From: DATKCN01 sp035513175
Lineage (GTDB): Bacteria; Chloroflexota; Chloroflexia; Thermomicrobiales; CFX8
Length of the DNA stretch: 6,468 bases
Direction of reading: 5' to 3'
Assembly (NCBI GenBank): GCA_035513175.1
Contig: DATKCN010000348.1
Coordinates: 1 to 6,468, forward strand
Under the pieces are notes generated by a model. That model was not told where the DNA came from. It was given only the letters and a program-made list of their open reading frames with translations, and searched no databases. This document shows, in pieces, positions 1 to 5,228 of the stretch. The translations under genes and the position numbers were made by a program. Each line of letters starts with the position of its first letter. Position 1 is the stretch's first letter.

Positions 1-80
1 ACGTGGATGGCGCCGCCCTCGTCGATCAGGCAGATGTCGGTGAACGTGCCGCCCGTGTCGACACCGATGCGCAGGCCCAT
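1..80 (-). CDS. Hydantoinase/oxoprolinase family protein, N-terminus only (partial)
   Basis: Read from 80 down to the window edge, the complement encodes 26 residues beginning MGLRIGVDTGGTFTD, then ICLIDEGG. The GVDTGGTFTD block is the hallmark nucleotide-binding start of the hydantoinase A / 5-oxoprolinase / acetone carboxylase beta-subunit family (ASKHA-fold ATPases that open cyclic amides or activate small ketones). The ATG at 80-78 is supported by a GGAGG at 89-85 (complement), 4 nt upstream. Another ATG at 84-82 is out of frame. The gene is divergent from the flavin reductase gene at 407. The substrate cannot be told from 26 residues, so no gene symbol is given. Confidence 0.85.
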   Translation of the reverse strand, partial: MGLRIGVDTGGTFTDICLIDEGGAIH

Positions 81-406
81 CCATCCTCCGAAGTTGGCTG
101 CCTTCGCCTGCACACAGCGATAACGGCCGATGTGCTGGTGAAGCCTGACGTTTGATACTGTATGTGAACAGGTCGTGGCCCGCTACACCTCGGTCTCTTT
201 TTCCCGAGATCACCGGTCTACAATGGAGATGGTTGGCGACGGAACGCCGTAAGGGCGCATGGCAATGCGCCCGGTTGGATACACGCCACGCCGTAACGTG
301 ACGAAACGTTCGCTGCCGATCTACGGACAATCGCTCCGGCCGGGCGCATTGCCATGCGCCCATACGTGACTTAGACGTATCGTTACTCGAACCCGGAGCA
401 GCCACC
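81..406. other. Divergent intergenic region (326 bp)
   Basis: No coding potential is seen. The main feature is the palindromic element at 248-366, listed separately. To its left, TACAAT at 219-224 matches the -10 consensus at 5 of 6 positions for rightward transcription, but the T-rich tract at 196-202 is only a poor -35, so a promoter there is weak. If it were used, the palindromic element would lie in the 5' leader of the 407 gene. Around 191-215 a short bulged stem is possible (CGG/CCG plus TCTC/GAGA). The gene at 407 has GGAG at 394-397 as its ribosome binding site. No convincing promoter for the leftward gene was found. Confidence 0.6.
248..366. repeat. MITE-like or REP-like palindromic element with 31-bp terminal inverted repeats
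   Basis: The core at 253-272 (GGGCGCAT, GGCA loop, ATGCGCCC) is an 8-bp-stem hairpin. Its exact reverse complement occurs at 342-361. The match extends outwards and inwards: 248-278 and 336-366 are inverted copies of 31 bp with three mismatches (252, 275, 276), starting CGTA on the left and ending TACG on the right. About 57 bp of unrelated sequence lies between them. There is no ORF and no clear target-site duplication in the flanks. This is the architecture of a non-autonomous palindromic repeat (MITE or paired REP). From memory, G+C-rich palindromes of this general kind are scattered through Chloroflexota genomes. The alternative is a double hairpin acting as a leader or terminator structure between the divergent genes. 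Confidence 0.7.
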
Positions 407-1084
407 ATGCCTGACCGCCCCCGCAATACCATCCGCCCCGACCACATCGCTCCGCTGGACGCCGGTGACGACGCGCGGGTGCTCGCGGCGGGGGAGATGT
501 ACCACCTGCTGAACGCGGCCATCGCGCCGCGCCCCGTCGCGTGGGTGTCGACGGTCGACGTGGATGGCAGGCCGAACCTCGCCCCGCACTCCTATACGAC
601 CGTGTTCTCGACCAACCCGGCCGTCGTCGGCTTCGTCTCAGTCGGCCGCAAGGACTCGCTAAACAACGCCGAGGCCACGCGCGAGTTCGTGCTCAACATC
701 GCCAGCATCAGTCTCATCCAGCGCCTCAACACCACCGCCGCCAACTTCCCGCCGGAGGAGGACGAGTTCGACTGGGCCGGGCTGACGCATGTCCCTTCCG
801 ATGTCGTGCGCCCGCCCAGGGTGGGCGAAGCGCCAGTGTCGTTCGAGACCCGGGTGCGCGATATCATCCCCATCGGCAACAGCTTTCTCATCCTCGGCGA
901 GGTCGTGCGCGTCCATGTCGCCGAAGATGTCTGGCGCGACGGCCGCATCGACCCGACCCTGCTGGACCCGGTGCTGCGGCTGGCAGGCTCGATGTTCGCG
1001 CATCTGGGCGAGACGTTCGAGTTGCCCCGGCCTACCTATCAGGACGTGCTGGCGCGGCAGCAACAAGAAGGAGACGCAGGATGA
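407..1084 (+). CDS. Flavin reductase-like, FMN-binding split-barrel protein
   Basis: A 225-residue protein of the flavin reductase / flavoredoxin family (COG1853-type), expected to be cytoplasmic, to bind FMN and to reduce flavin or use it to reduce a substrate. Family signatures in order are PRPVAWVST at residues 41-49, then PNLAPHSY at 56-63, which normally contacts the flavin phosphate, KDSLNNAEATREFVLNI at 82-98, and the barrel strand GEVVRVHV at 164-171. Length is usual for the family. The ATG at 407 has GGAG at 394-397, 9 nt upstream. Its TGA (1082-1084) overlaps the ATG of the dioxygenase gene at 1081, so the two are almost certainly co-translated. The pairing suggests a role in aromatic or quinone metabolism: it could reduce quinones or nitroaromatics to the hydroquinone the next enzyme cleaves, or supply reduced flavin to an unseen monooxygenase. 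Family is clear; substrate is inference. Confidence 0.9.
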   Translation: MPDRPRNTIRPDHIAPLDAGDDARVLAAGEMYHLLNAAIAPRPVAWVSTVDVDGRPNLAPHSYTTVFSTNPAVVGFVSVGRKDSLNNAEATREFVLNIASISLIQRLNTTAANFPPEEDEFDWAGLTHVPSDVVRPPRVGEAPVSFETRVRDIIPIGNSFLILGEVVRVHVAEDVWRDGRIDPTLLDPVLRLAGSMFAHLGETFELPRPTYQDVLARQQQEGDAG

Positions 1085-2067
1085 GCGACAATGGCGGCGT
1101 CGAAAACCTCTCCGGCTACCACCACCTGACGATGGTCTGCTCCGACGCGCGCGAGAACGTGCGCTTCTACCGCGACGTGCTGGGCCTGCGGCTGGTGAAG
1201 AAGACGGTCAACTTCGACATGCCGGAGACCTACCACCTGTACTACGGCGACTACAACGGCTCGCCCGGCACGCTGCTGACCTTCTTCGAGTGGCCCAACG
1301 CCAGGCCGGGGAATCCGGGCTGGGGCGGCGCGCACCACATCGCGCTCAGCGTTGCCAGCGGTCCGGTTCTGGCCTACTGGCGCGGGCGGCTGGAGCGTTC
1401 GGATGTCGAGGTCGAGGGGCCGTTTCTGGACCACGGCTTCCCGGCCATCCGCTTCCGTGACCCGGACGGGCTGATCGTCGAGCTATGCGCGCCGCTCGGG
1501 GAGGACGTGCCCGACGGCGCGCCCGACCTCTTCGTGCCGGCCATGGCCATCGGCGCGGCGCAGCATGCCGCCATCCACGTCACCAACCGCGAGAACGCGA
1601 TCCTGTACTACCGCGACCTGCTGGGCTTTGGCCTGCTGGAGGAAAGCCTGAACCACGACGACCCGAGCCTGACCGACCTTGCGTTCCTGCTGGACAGCGC
1701 GCCGGGCAGCGACTCGGTCATGCGCCTGCACGCCACGCTCACCACCCCGGACGCCACCCCACGGGCGCGCGATGGCGCGGGACAGACGCACCACCTGGCC
1801 TTCGGCGTGCCGGATGACGCCACCGAGCTTGCCTGGCGCGAGCGCATCGGCAGCGCCGCCGTCCCCATCTCCGACGTGCGCGACCGCTCCTATTTCCACA
1901 GCATCTACTTCAACGATCCCGACGGCTGCCTGCTGGAGATCGCCACCGCCAACCCCGGCTTTGCCACCGATGAGCCGCTGGAGACGCTCGGCCAGCGCCT
2001 CTCGCTGCCGTCCTGGCTGGAAGAGCGCCGGGAGCAACTGGAGCGCAGGCTCGCTCCCATCGACTGA
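1081..2067 (+). CDS. Ring-cleaving dioxygenase, two-module VOC family (PcpA/MhqO/LinE-like)
   Basis: A 328-residue protein with two vicinal-oxygen-chelate modules, about residues 10-138 and 160-290. It resembles the hydroquinone ring-cleavage enzymes PcpA, LinE and MhqO, which open para-diphenols with Fe(II) and O2. Visible motifs are GYHHLT (12-17), GLRLVKKTVNFD (35-46), GGAHHIALS (82-90), QTHHLAFGV (235-243) and CLLEIATANPGF (283-294). Using PcpA numbering from memory (ligands His11, His227, Glu276; second sphere His10, Thr13, His226, Arg259, Tyr266), the counterparts are H15, H238, E286 and H14, T17, H237, R269, Y276, all present. The metal site is therefore probably intact, with ligands from both modules. 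The start at 1081 has AAGGAG at 1068-1073, 7 nt upstream. The open frame continues to 541, but that stretch is out-of-frame shadow of the flavin reductase gene. The native substrate (hydroquinone, chlorinated or alkylated form) is not determined. Confidence 0.88.
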   Translation: MSDNGGVENLSGYHHLTMVCSDARENVRFYRDVLGLRLVKKTVNFDMPETYHLYYGDYNGSPGTLLTFFEWPNARPGNPGWGGAHHIALSVASGPVLAYWRGRLERSDVEVEGPFLDHGFPAIRFRDPDGLIVELCAPLGEDVPDGAPDLFVPAMAIGAAQHAAIHVTNRENAILYYRDLLGFGLLEESLNHDDPSLTDLAFLLDSAPGSDSVMRLHATLTTPDATPRARDGAGQTHHLAFGVPDDATELAWRERIGSAAVPISDVRDRSYFHSIYFNDPDGCLLEIATANPGFATDEPLETLGQRLSLPSWLEERREQLERRLAPID

Positions 2068-2077
2068 CGCGGGACAC

Positions 2078-2251
2078 ATGGCGGACCTCAGTACCTTCAC
2101 CAGGGCCTTTCGGCTGGCGCGCCGAAACGACTGGCGCTCGGGAGACCGGACCTCCAGGGCATGGCCGCGTCCCGCCTTGGGCCGTATGCTCGAGGATGTA
2201 GATGTCCGGCAAGCGGCGCTACTCGATACATATAACCAGTGGATGCATTGA
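2078..2251 (+). CDS. Doubtful small ORF (57 aa), no recognised family
   Basis: ATG at 2078 to TGA at 2249-2251 encodes a basic, Arg-rich 57-residue peptide beginning MADLSTFTRAF and ending LLDTYNQWMH. It starts 11 bp after the dioxygenase stop, so it could ride on that operon. The only upstream purine tract is GGGA at 2071-2074, a poor ribosome binding site. Third-position G+C is about 70% by my count, lower than the genes around it. The terminator-like hairpin at 2108-2127 lies inside it. I recognise no motif or signal peptide. It is more likely a chance ORF than a gene, but the operon-like spacing leaves some doubt. Confidence 0.18.
   Translation: MADLSTFTRAFRLARRNDWRSGDRTSRAWPRPALGRMLEDVDVRQAALLDTYNQWMH
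2108..2127 (+). terminator. Weak hairpin downstream of the dioxygenase operon
   Basis: TTTCGGC (2108-2114) and GCCGAAA (2121-2127) form a 7-bp stem with a 6-nt loop, about 40 bp after the dioxygenase stop. No T-tract follows, so it is not a classical intrinsic terminator. Position is the main argument. Confidence 0.3.
2231..2236 (+). promoter_or_regulatory. Candidate -10 box upstream of the first secreted-protein gene
   Basis: TATAAC matches the sigma-70 -10 consensus at 5 of 6 positions, in a short A/T-rich patch (2226-2235) that stands out in this G+C-rich DNA. No good -35 is found 16-19 bp upstream. A transcript starting near 2243 would begin just before the hairpin at 2253 and carry a leader of about 178 nt before the ATG at 2421. 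Confidence 0.3.
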
Positions 2252-2252
2252 T

Positions 2253-2370
2253 CCCGGCGGCAAATGTGGACGCCTGTGCCGTCGGGGGAGCAGGTGGCGT
2301 ACCCGGCCTCTGGCAGTTTCACCCCTCGCGCGCCTGTTTCGCGGCGCGCCCCAGGGTCGGCATCGCCACC
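2253..2370 (+). promoter_or_regulatory. Potentially structured 5' leader of the first secreted-protein gene
   Basis: Three nested or adjacent pairings can be drawn. 2253-2262 with 2277-2286 is a 10-bp stem with one G-T wobble and a 14-nt loop. 2293-2299 (GGTGGCG) with 2364-2370 (CGCCACC) is a 7-bp long-range stem enclosing ACCC 2301-2304 with GGGT 2354-2357. 2328-2334 with 2343-2349 (GCGCGCC/GGCGCGC) is a 7-bp hairpin with an 8-nt loop. The high G+C content makes chance pairings likely, so this is weaker than the element at 3004-3098. It ends 50 nt before the start codon. Confidence 0.35.
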
Positions 2371-2420
2371 AGATCGCGTGCGCGCATCCCCTGTCAACGA
2401 TTTGCATGAGGCGCACGCGC

Positions 2421-2795
2421 ATGTTTACTACCGTACTTCGCTCCATCATCGTCTGCTCGGTCCTGATCCTCGGGTCCGCCGGCTACGTCTTCGCATCCAG
2501 CAACACGGCCGGCCCCAGCAGCGGCGGCGACGGTTCGGGCGCGATCAGCGGCTACTCCATTGCCAATGTCTCGTACACGTTGAACGCCGCCAGCCCCAAC
2601 CTGCTCGATTCCGTGTCATTCAACATCACCGGCGCCTCCGCCCCGGCAACCGTCATGGTCAGGCTCGTGACCGCCAGTTCCACCTGGCACGCCTGCGCCG
2701 CAGCCCCGGTCGCCCCGCGTTTCACCTGCGACACGACCGATCCCCGCATCGCCGTCGCGGAGATCGACGAGCTGCGGGTCGTTTCCGCGCAGTAG
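2421..2795 (+). CDS. Small secreted protein, SipW-associated family (paralog 1)
   Basis: A 124-residue exported protein. Residues 7-24 are a hydrophobic signal segment with a likely cleavage after VFA (23-25). The mature part has a G/S-rich stretch (about 31-40), then ISGY...YTLN...DSVSF...PATV...STWHAC, and ends DELRVVSAQ. Cys92 and Cys103 are the only cysteines of the mature chain and probably form a disulfide. The alternating pattern suggests a small beta-sandwich. Similar proteins, from memory, are common in Chloroflexota and Actinobacteria beside SipW-like signal peptidases and lack a named function. The gene at 3112 is a paralog with about 47 identities over roughly 98 mature positions, counted by eye. 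I chose ATG 2421 because GAGG at 2408-2411 lies 9 nt upstream; an in-frame ATG at 2406 (five more residues) has no ribosome binding site. It may be a surface or filament subunit by analogy to TasA, which is inference. Confidence 0.85.
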   Translation: MFTTVLRSIIVCSVLILGSAGYVFASSNTAGPSSGGDGSGAISGYSIANVSYTLNAASPNLLDSVSFNITGASAPATVMVRLVTASSTWHACAAAPVAPRFTCDTTDPRIAVAEIDELRVVSAQ

Positions 2796-2798
2796 ACC

Positions 2799-2815
2799 GT
2801 CCGGGCTATACGGAC
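2799..2815 (+). terminator. Weak hairpin after paralog 1
   Basis: GTCCG (2799-2803) pairs with CGGAC (2811-2815) around a 7-nt loop, starting 4 bp after the stop codon. No T-tract follows. It may stabilise the mRNA 3' end or slow transcription. Confidence 0.25.
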
Positions 2816-3003
2816 AGCCGAAAGTACTACTCGGGCAAGGGTCAACGCTCCCGTCCGGCAGTCACCTGTACCCGGGTTGTTCCAACCGATGTGGGATACC
2901 GCGCTTGAGCCCACTCGCCCATACTCATCTCAGTTGGTCGCAGTAAACCGCGCCACAAGTCAATCTGGATGCGATGAAGTACAGGCTGTATCTGGGCGCC
3001 TGG

Positions 3004-3098
3004 TCTGTACGGAGCTATTGGTGCAACCGGCCACGATGAACGTCAGGCTGGTTTACGCACTTGTAATGAGGGGACTTTTCCCCCTCGCTCCGTACAGA
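3004..3098 (+). promoter_or_regulatory. Candidate structured RNA leader (three-way junction) upstream of paralog 2
   Basis: P1 is a perfect 12-bp pairing of TCTGTACGGAGC (3004-3015) with GCTCCGTACAGA (3087-3098). Inside it, P2 pairs GTGC 3021-3024 with GCAC 3057-3060, then 3025-3032 with 3046-3053 (8 pairs, one G-U), then ACG 3033-3035 with CGT 3041-3043. Bulges are TAC (3054-3056) and CA (3044-3045), and the loop is 3036-3040. P3 pairs GAGGGG 3068-3073 with CCCCTC 3081-3086 around a 7-nt loop and abuts P1 with no linker. Junction strands are 5, 7 and 0 nt. The purine-rich AAAGGG (3098-3103) that serves as ribosome binding site for the ATG at 3112 begins at the last P1 base, so folding could affect translation. 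I cannot match it to a known riboswitch. A short transposon-derived element with 12-bp terminal repeats is the main alternative. Confidence 0.55.
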
Positions 3099-3111
3099 AA
3101 GGGTCAGACCG

Positions 3112-3501
3112 ATGAGCGTCACGAGGATCTTCCGATTCAGGTCTCTGGCAATCGTTGCCCTCGCCGTCGTTGCCCTGTCGGCCGGCTTCGCGGTCGCGGG
3201 CCAGAACACCGTCGCCTCGTCCAGCGCGGGCGATGGCTGGGCCGACATCAGCGGCTATGATGTCACCTCCGTCCAGTACTCGCTGAACAGCACGAACCCG
3301 CAGAACATTGACAGCGTTGCCTTCAGCCTCTCCGGCGGCGAAGGCAAGCCGGCCACGGTCAAGGCCAAGCTCGTCTCGAGTGGCTCGACCTGGCACGATT
3401 GCGCGTCCGCGAGCGTCTCGGCGCCGTACGCCTACACCTGCACGACGACCGGCGCATCGGTCTTCGACGCCGACGAGCTGCGGGTGATCGCGGCCCAGTA
3501 G
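3112..3501 (+). CDS. Small secreted protein, SipW-associated family (paralog 2)
   Basis: A 129-residue exported protein with a basic N-terminus (R5, R8, R10), a hydrophobic segment at about 11-29, and a likely cleavage after AVA (27-29) before GQNTV. The mature part repeats the plan of the gene at 2421: G/S-rich linker ending GDGWADISGY (41-49), YSLN (57-60), DSVAF (67-71), PATV (80-83), STWHDC (92-97), YTC (108-110), and the C-terminal DELRVIAAQ. Cys97 and Cys110 are the only cysteines and correspond to the pair in paralog 1. The start at 3112 has AAAGGG at 3098-3103, 8 nt upstream, at the edge of the 3004-3098 stem. The signal peptidase gene follows after 131 bp containing a strong hairpin. 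It is probably a substrate of that peptidase and possibly a structural surface subunit; no function is established. Confidence 0.87.
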   Translation: MSVTRIFRFRSLAIVALAVVALSAGFAVAGQNTVASSSAGDGWADISGYDVTSVQYSLNSTNPQNIDSVAFSLSGGEGKPATVKAKLVSSGSTWHDCASASVSAPYAYTCTTTGASVFDADELRVIAAQ

Positions 3502-3550
3502 CAGGCGGACTACGAGCGGGTTCCGATCTCAGGTTGTCCGTGCGTGGTCC

Positions 3551-3581
3551 GCGAGCGCCCTGTCAATGACGGGGCGCTCGC
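3551..3581 (+). terminator. Strong hairpin between paralog 2 and the signal peptidase gene
   Basis: GCGAGCGCCC (3551-3560) pairs perfectly with 3572-3581. The stem continues inwards through a T-G wobble (3561/3571) and GTC/GAC (3562-3564/3568-3570), giving 14 consecutive pairs closed by a 3-nt AAT loop. No T-tract follows (next bases CATGCCGG), so termination may be partial or factor-assisted. It lies 49 bp after the paralog 2 stop. A leaky terminator or mRNA-stabilising stem here would let the small secreted protein be made in excess over the downstream membrane peptidase. Confidence 0.55.
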
Positions 3582-3632
3582 CATGCCGGAGGGAAGCAGA
3601 TCGGCTCACTCGATCAGATGAGGCTGACACCA

Positions 3633-5228
3633 ATGACACTCACCCGGCGCGGAACATCATATGCGGTCATCGCCTCCACGCTGTTCATGTTCGGGCTGGT
3701 GTGGCTCGCCTTCGCTCCAGCCGCAATCGGCGGCAACGTCACATACGTGATCGTCAACGGCAACAGCATGGAGCCGGGGTTGAGGCGGGGAGACCTGGTG
3801 ATGGTCCGCCAGTCAGCTGGTTACGAGATTGGCGACGTCGTCACCTACCGGCACCCGACGATTGGCCCGGTGATTCATCGCATCGTCGACCGTGACGGCG
3901 ACCGGTTCATTCTTCAGGGAGACAACAATGACTGGCTGGATTCATATAACCCCAACGCGGCGGAGATCGCCGGCGCGAAGTGGTTGCACATTCCCGCCGC
4001 CGGCGCCGTCATCGCGCACGTTCGCAACCCACGCGGCCTCACGCTCGTGGGCATCATCCTGGCAGGGGTACTGATCATGACCGCGTCAAAGCGCCATCAA
4101 TCGCCAGAAACTCGACGCGACACCGGCACGGCGCGGCCCGCGCAGCTCCCGACTCTCGACGGTGGCGCCCGTGAGGCTGCCGGGACGCTGGCCCTGCTCG
4201 CGCTGGCCTGCCTCGTCCTGGTCGCTGTGACGTTCACTCGACCGGAACGTCGCCCGGTGTCCTCTGACATCGCCTACCAGCAGTCCGGAGCGTTCTCCTA
4301 TACGGCCGAAGCGCCGGCCGGCATCTATGACGATGCGGCGGTCACGACCGGGGCTCCCGTGTTTCTGGAGGTCACCGAGCGCGTCACCTTCGCGTTCGAC
4401 TACCGCTTCTTCGTGGACGCGCGCTCGGATGTGGGCGGCGTCTGGTCGCTGGCGGCGGTCGTGAGCAACAGCAACGGCTGGCAGCGGACACTGCCCTTGT
4501 CCGAGCCCGGCACGTTCAGCGGCGCCGGCTTCACCGCATCCGGCGAGCTCGACCTGATCGCGGTGCAGCAGATGATCGACAGCGTCGTCGAGCAGACCGG
4601 CGTGCGCCACGACGTCAACACGATCGTGATTCGCCCACGGGTCGAGCTGACCGGCTCCGTGGCAGGCCAGCCAGTGCAGGACACGTTCGCCCCCGAGCTC
4701 ATCTTCCGGCTGGATGCGCAGCACTTGCGGCTCGTCGATGGGGCCGCCACCGAGCGCGCCGTCCTGGAGCCGGTTCGCGCCGGGTTACTCACGCTGCCCG
4801 GCAGCGAGCCTAACAGCCTCACGCTGCTCGGCTGGGAGTTGAGCCTGTCGCACGCTCGCACGCTCGCGGTGGCCGGTCTGGCGCTGTGCGTGGGCCTGCT
4901 GGGCTGGCTGCTCGTCAACGCCCGCCGTGTCCAGCGCGACGGAGGCGCCGAGAGCGCCGCGGCCGCGCACGACATCCAGCTGATCGAGGTGACCGACTTC
5001 GGCCTGGCCCACGGCCAGCGGGTCGTCACGATCGCCAGCGTCGACGACTTCGCGCTTCTCGCGGCCCGCGCCGGCTCCCCGGTGCTGCTGCAGCGGACCG
5101 GCCGCATGCAGCGCTGCGTCGCCCACGTCGGCGAGATCAGCTACGAGCATCTGGTAGAGACGCCCCCCGTGGCCGGCCCCAGCGCGGACCCCAGCACGGC
5201 GCCGGCCGGCGCGGGAGCACAGGCATGA
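3633..5228 (+). CDS. SipW-type signal peptidase I fused to a DUF5305 domain
   Basis: A 531-residue membrane protein. TM1 is about 12-31. The peptidase domain has VNGNSMEPG (catalytic Ser45), RRGDLVMV, GDVVTYR and GPVIHRIV (His82, where bacterial Lys-type enzymes have Lys), then LQGDNND (Asp97/Asp100). This is the Ser-His ER/archaeal type that includes SipW. TM2 is about 136-149 and TM3 about 182-201. Residues 202-408 form an ectodomain with SGAFSYTAEAP, PVFLEVTERVTFAFDYRF and GELDLIAVQ, which I recognise as DUF5305. TM4 is about 411-428. The cytoplasmic tail (VVTIASVDDFALLAARAGSP) resembles the tail of archaeal DUF5305 proteins. Implied topology puts both the catalytic domain and the DUF5305 ectodomain outside the membrane. 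I chose ATG 3633, with GAGG at 3620-3623 placed 9 nt upstream; ATG 3618 adds five residues but lacks a site at proper spacing. Likely substrates are the flanking secreted proteins. The stop overlaps the RTX gene start (ATGA). Confidence 0.88.
   Translation: MTLTRRGTSYAVIASTLFMFGLVWLAFAPAAIGGNVTYVIVNGNSMEPGLRRGDLVMVRQSAGYEIGDVVTYRHPTIGPVIHRIVDRDGDRFILQGDNNDWLDSYNPNAAEIAGAKWLHIPAAGAVIAHVRNPRGLTLVGIILAGVLIMTASKRHQSPETRRDTGTARPAQLPTLDGGAREAAGTLALLALACLVLVAVTFTRPERRPVSSDIAYQQSGAFSYTAEAPAGIYDDAAVTTGAPVFLEVTERVTFAFDYRFFVDARSDVGGVWSLAAVVSNSNGWQRTLPLSEPGTFSGAGFTASGELDLIAVQQMIDSVVEQTGVRHDVNTIVIRPRVELTGSVAGQPVQDTFAPELIFRLDAQHLRLVDGAATERAVLEPVRAGLLTLPGSEPNSLTLLGWELSLSHARTLAVAGLALCVGLLGWLLVNARRVQRDGGAESAAAAHDIQLIEVTDFGLAHGQRVVTIASVDDFALLAARAGSPVLLQRTGRMQRCVAHVGEISYEHLVETPPVAGPSADPSTAPAGAGAQA

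Larger units (their letters stand above)
2068..2420. other. Intergenic region between the aromatic operon and the export module (353 bp)
   Basis: It contains, in order, a doubtful 57-codon ORF (2078-2251), a 7-bp hairpin inside that ORF (2108-2127), a TATAAC box (2231-2236), and a hairpin-rich segment (2253-2370) leading to the first secreted-protein gene. Each is listed separately. Codon-position G/C bias drops relative to the flanking genes, consistent with mostly non-coding DNA. No repeat is shared with the 248-366 element. Confidence 0.6.
2796..3111. other. Intergenic region between the two paralogs (316 bp)
   Basis: No coding sequence is seen. The first part holds a weak 5-bp hairpin (2799-2815); 2816-3003 shows no clear signal. 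TGTATC at 2987-2992 is a poor -10 candidate without a -35, though a start near 3000 would fit the structure that follows. The last 95 bp (3004-3098) form the three-stem element listed separately. Confidence 0.6.

Noticed and set aside
541..1080. Upstream extension of the dioxygenase reading frame to 541
   Set aside because: The extra 180 codons overlap the flavin reductase gene in another frame and encode low-complexity Arg/Gln/Pro-rich sequence. The VOC domain begins just after ATG 1081, which has a good ribosome binding site.
2255..2310. Resemblance to the cyclic di-GMP-I (GEMM) riboswitch: GGCAAA, then GGACGC and GCC in order near 2259-2280
   Set aside because: The hairpin with a GNRA tetraloop that should separate GGCAAA from GGACGC is missing (only three bases lie between them), and the second stem with its tetraloop receptor is not recognisable. 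Instead these bases form a simple 10-bp hairpin. Infernal cmscan with RF01051 would settle it.
1483..2397. 304-codon open frame on the minus strand
   Set aside because: Antisense shadow of the G+C-rich dioxygenase gene, rich in Arg/Ala/Gly with no recognisable domain and crossing into the intergenic region.
3021..3062. TGCAACC...GGTTTACGCAC around the P2 stem, also loosely like GEMM
   Set aside because: Similarity is limited to a few bases. The bases resembling the conserved GEMM strands are fully explained by Watson-Crick pairing in P2, and the tetraloop/receptor pair is absent.
4886..5224. Upstream extension of the RTX frame to 4886
   Set aside because: It overlaps the C-terminal part of the peptidase/DUF5305 gene and encodes Arg-rich shadow sequence. 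The signal peptide begins at the ATG at 5225.
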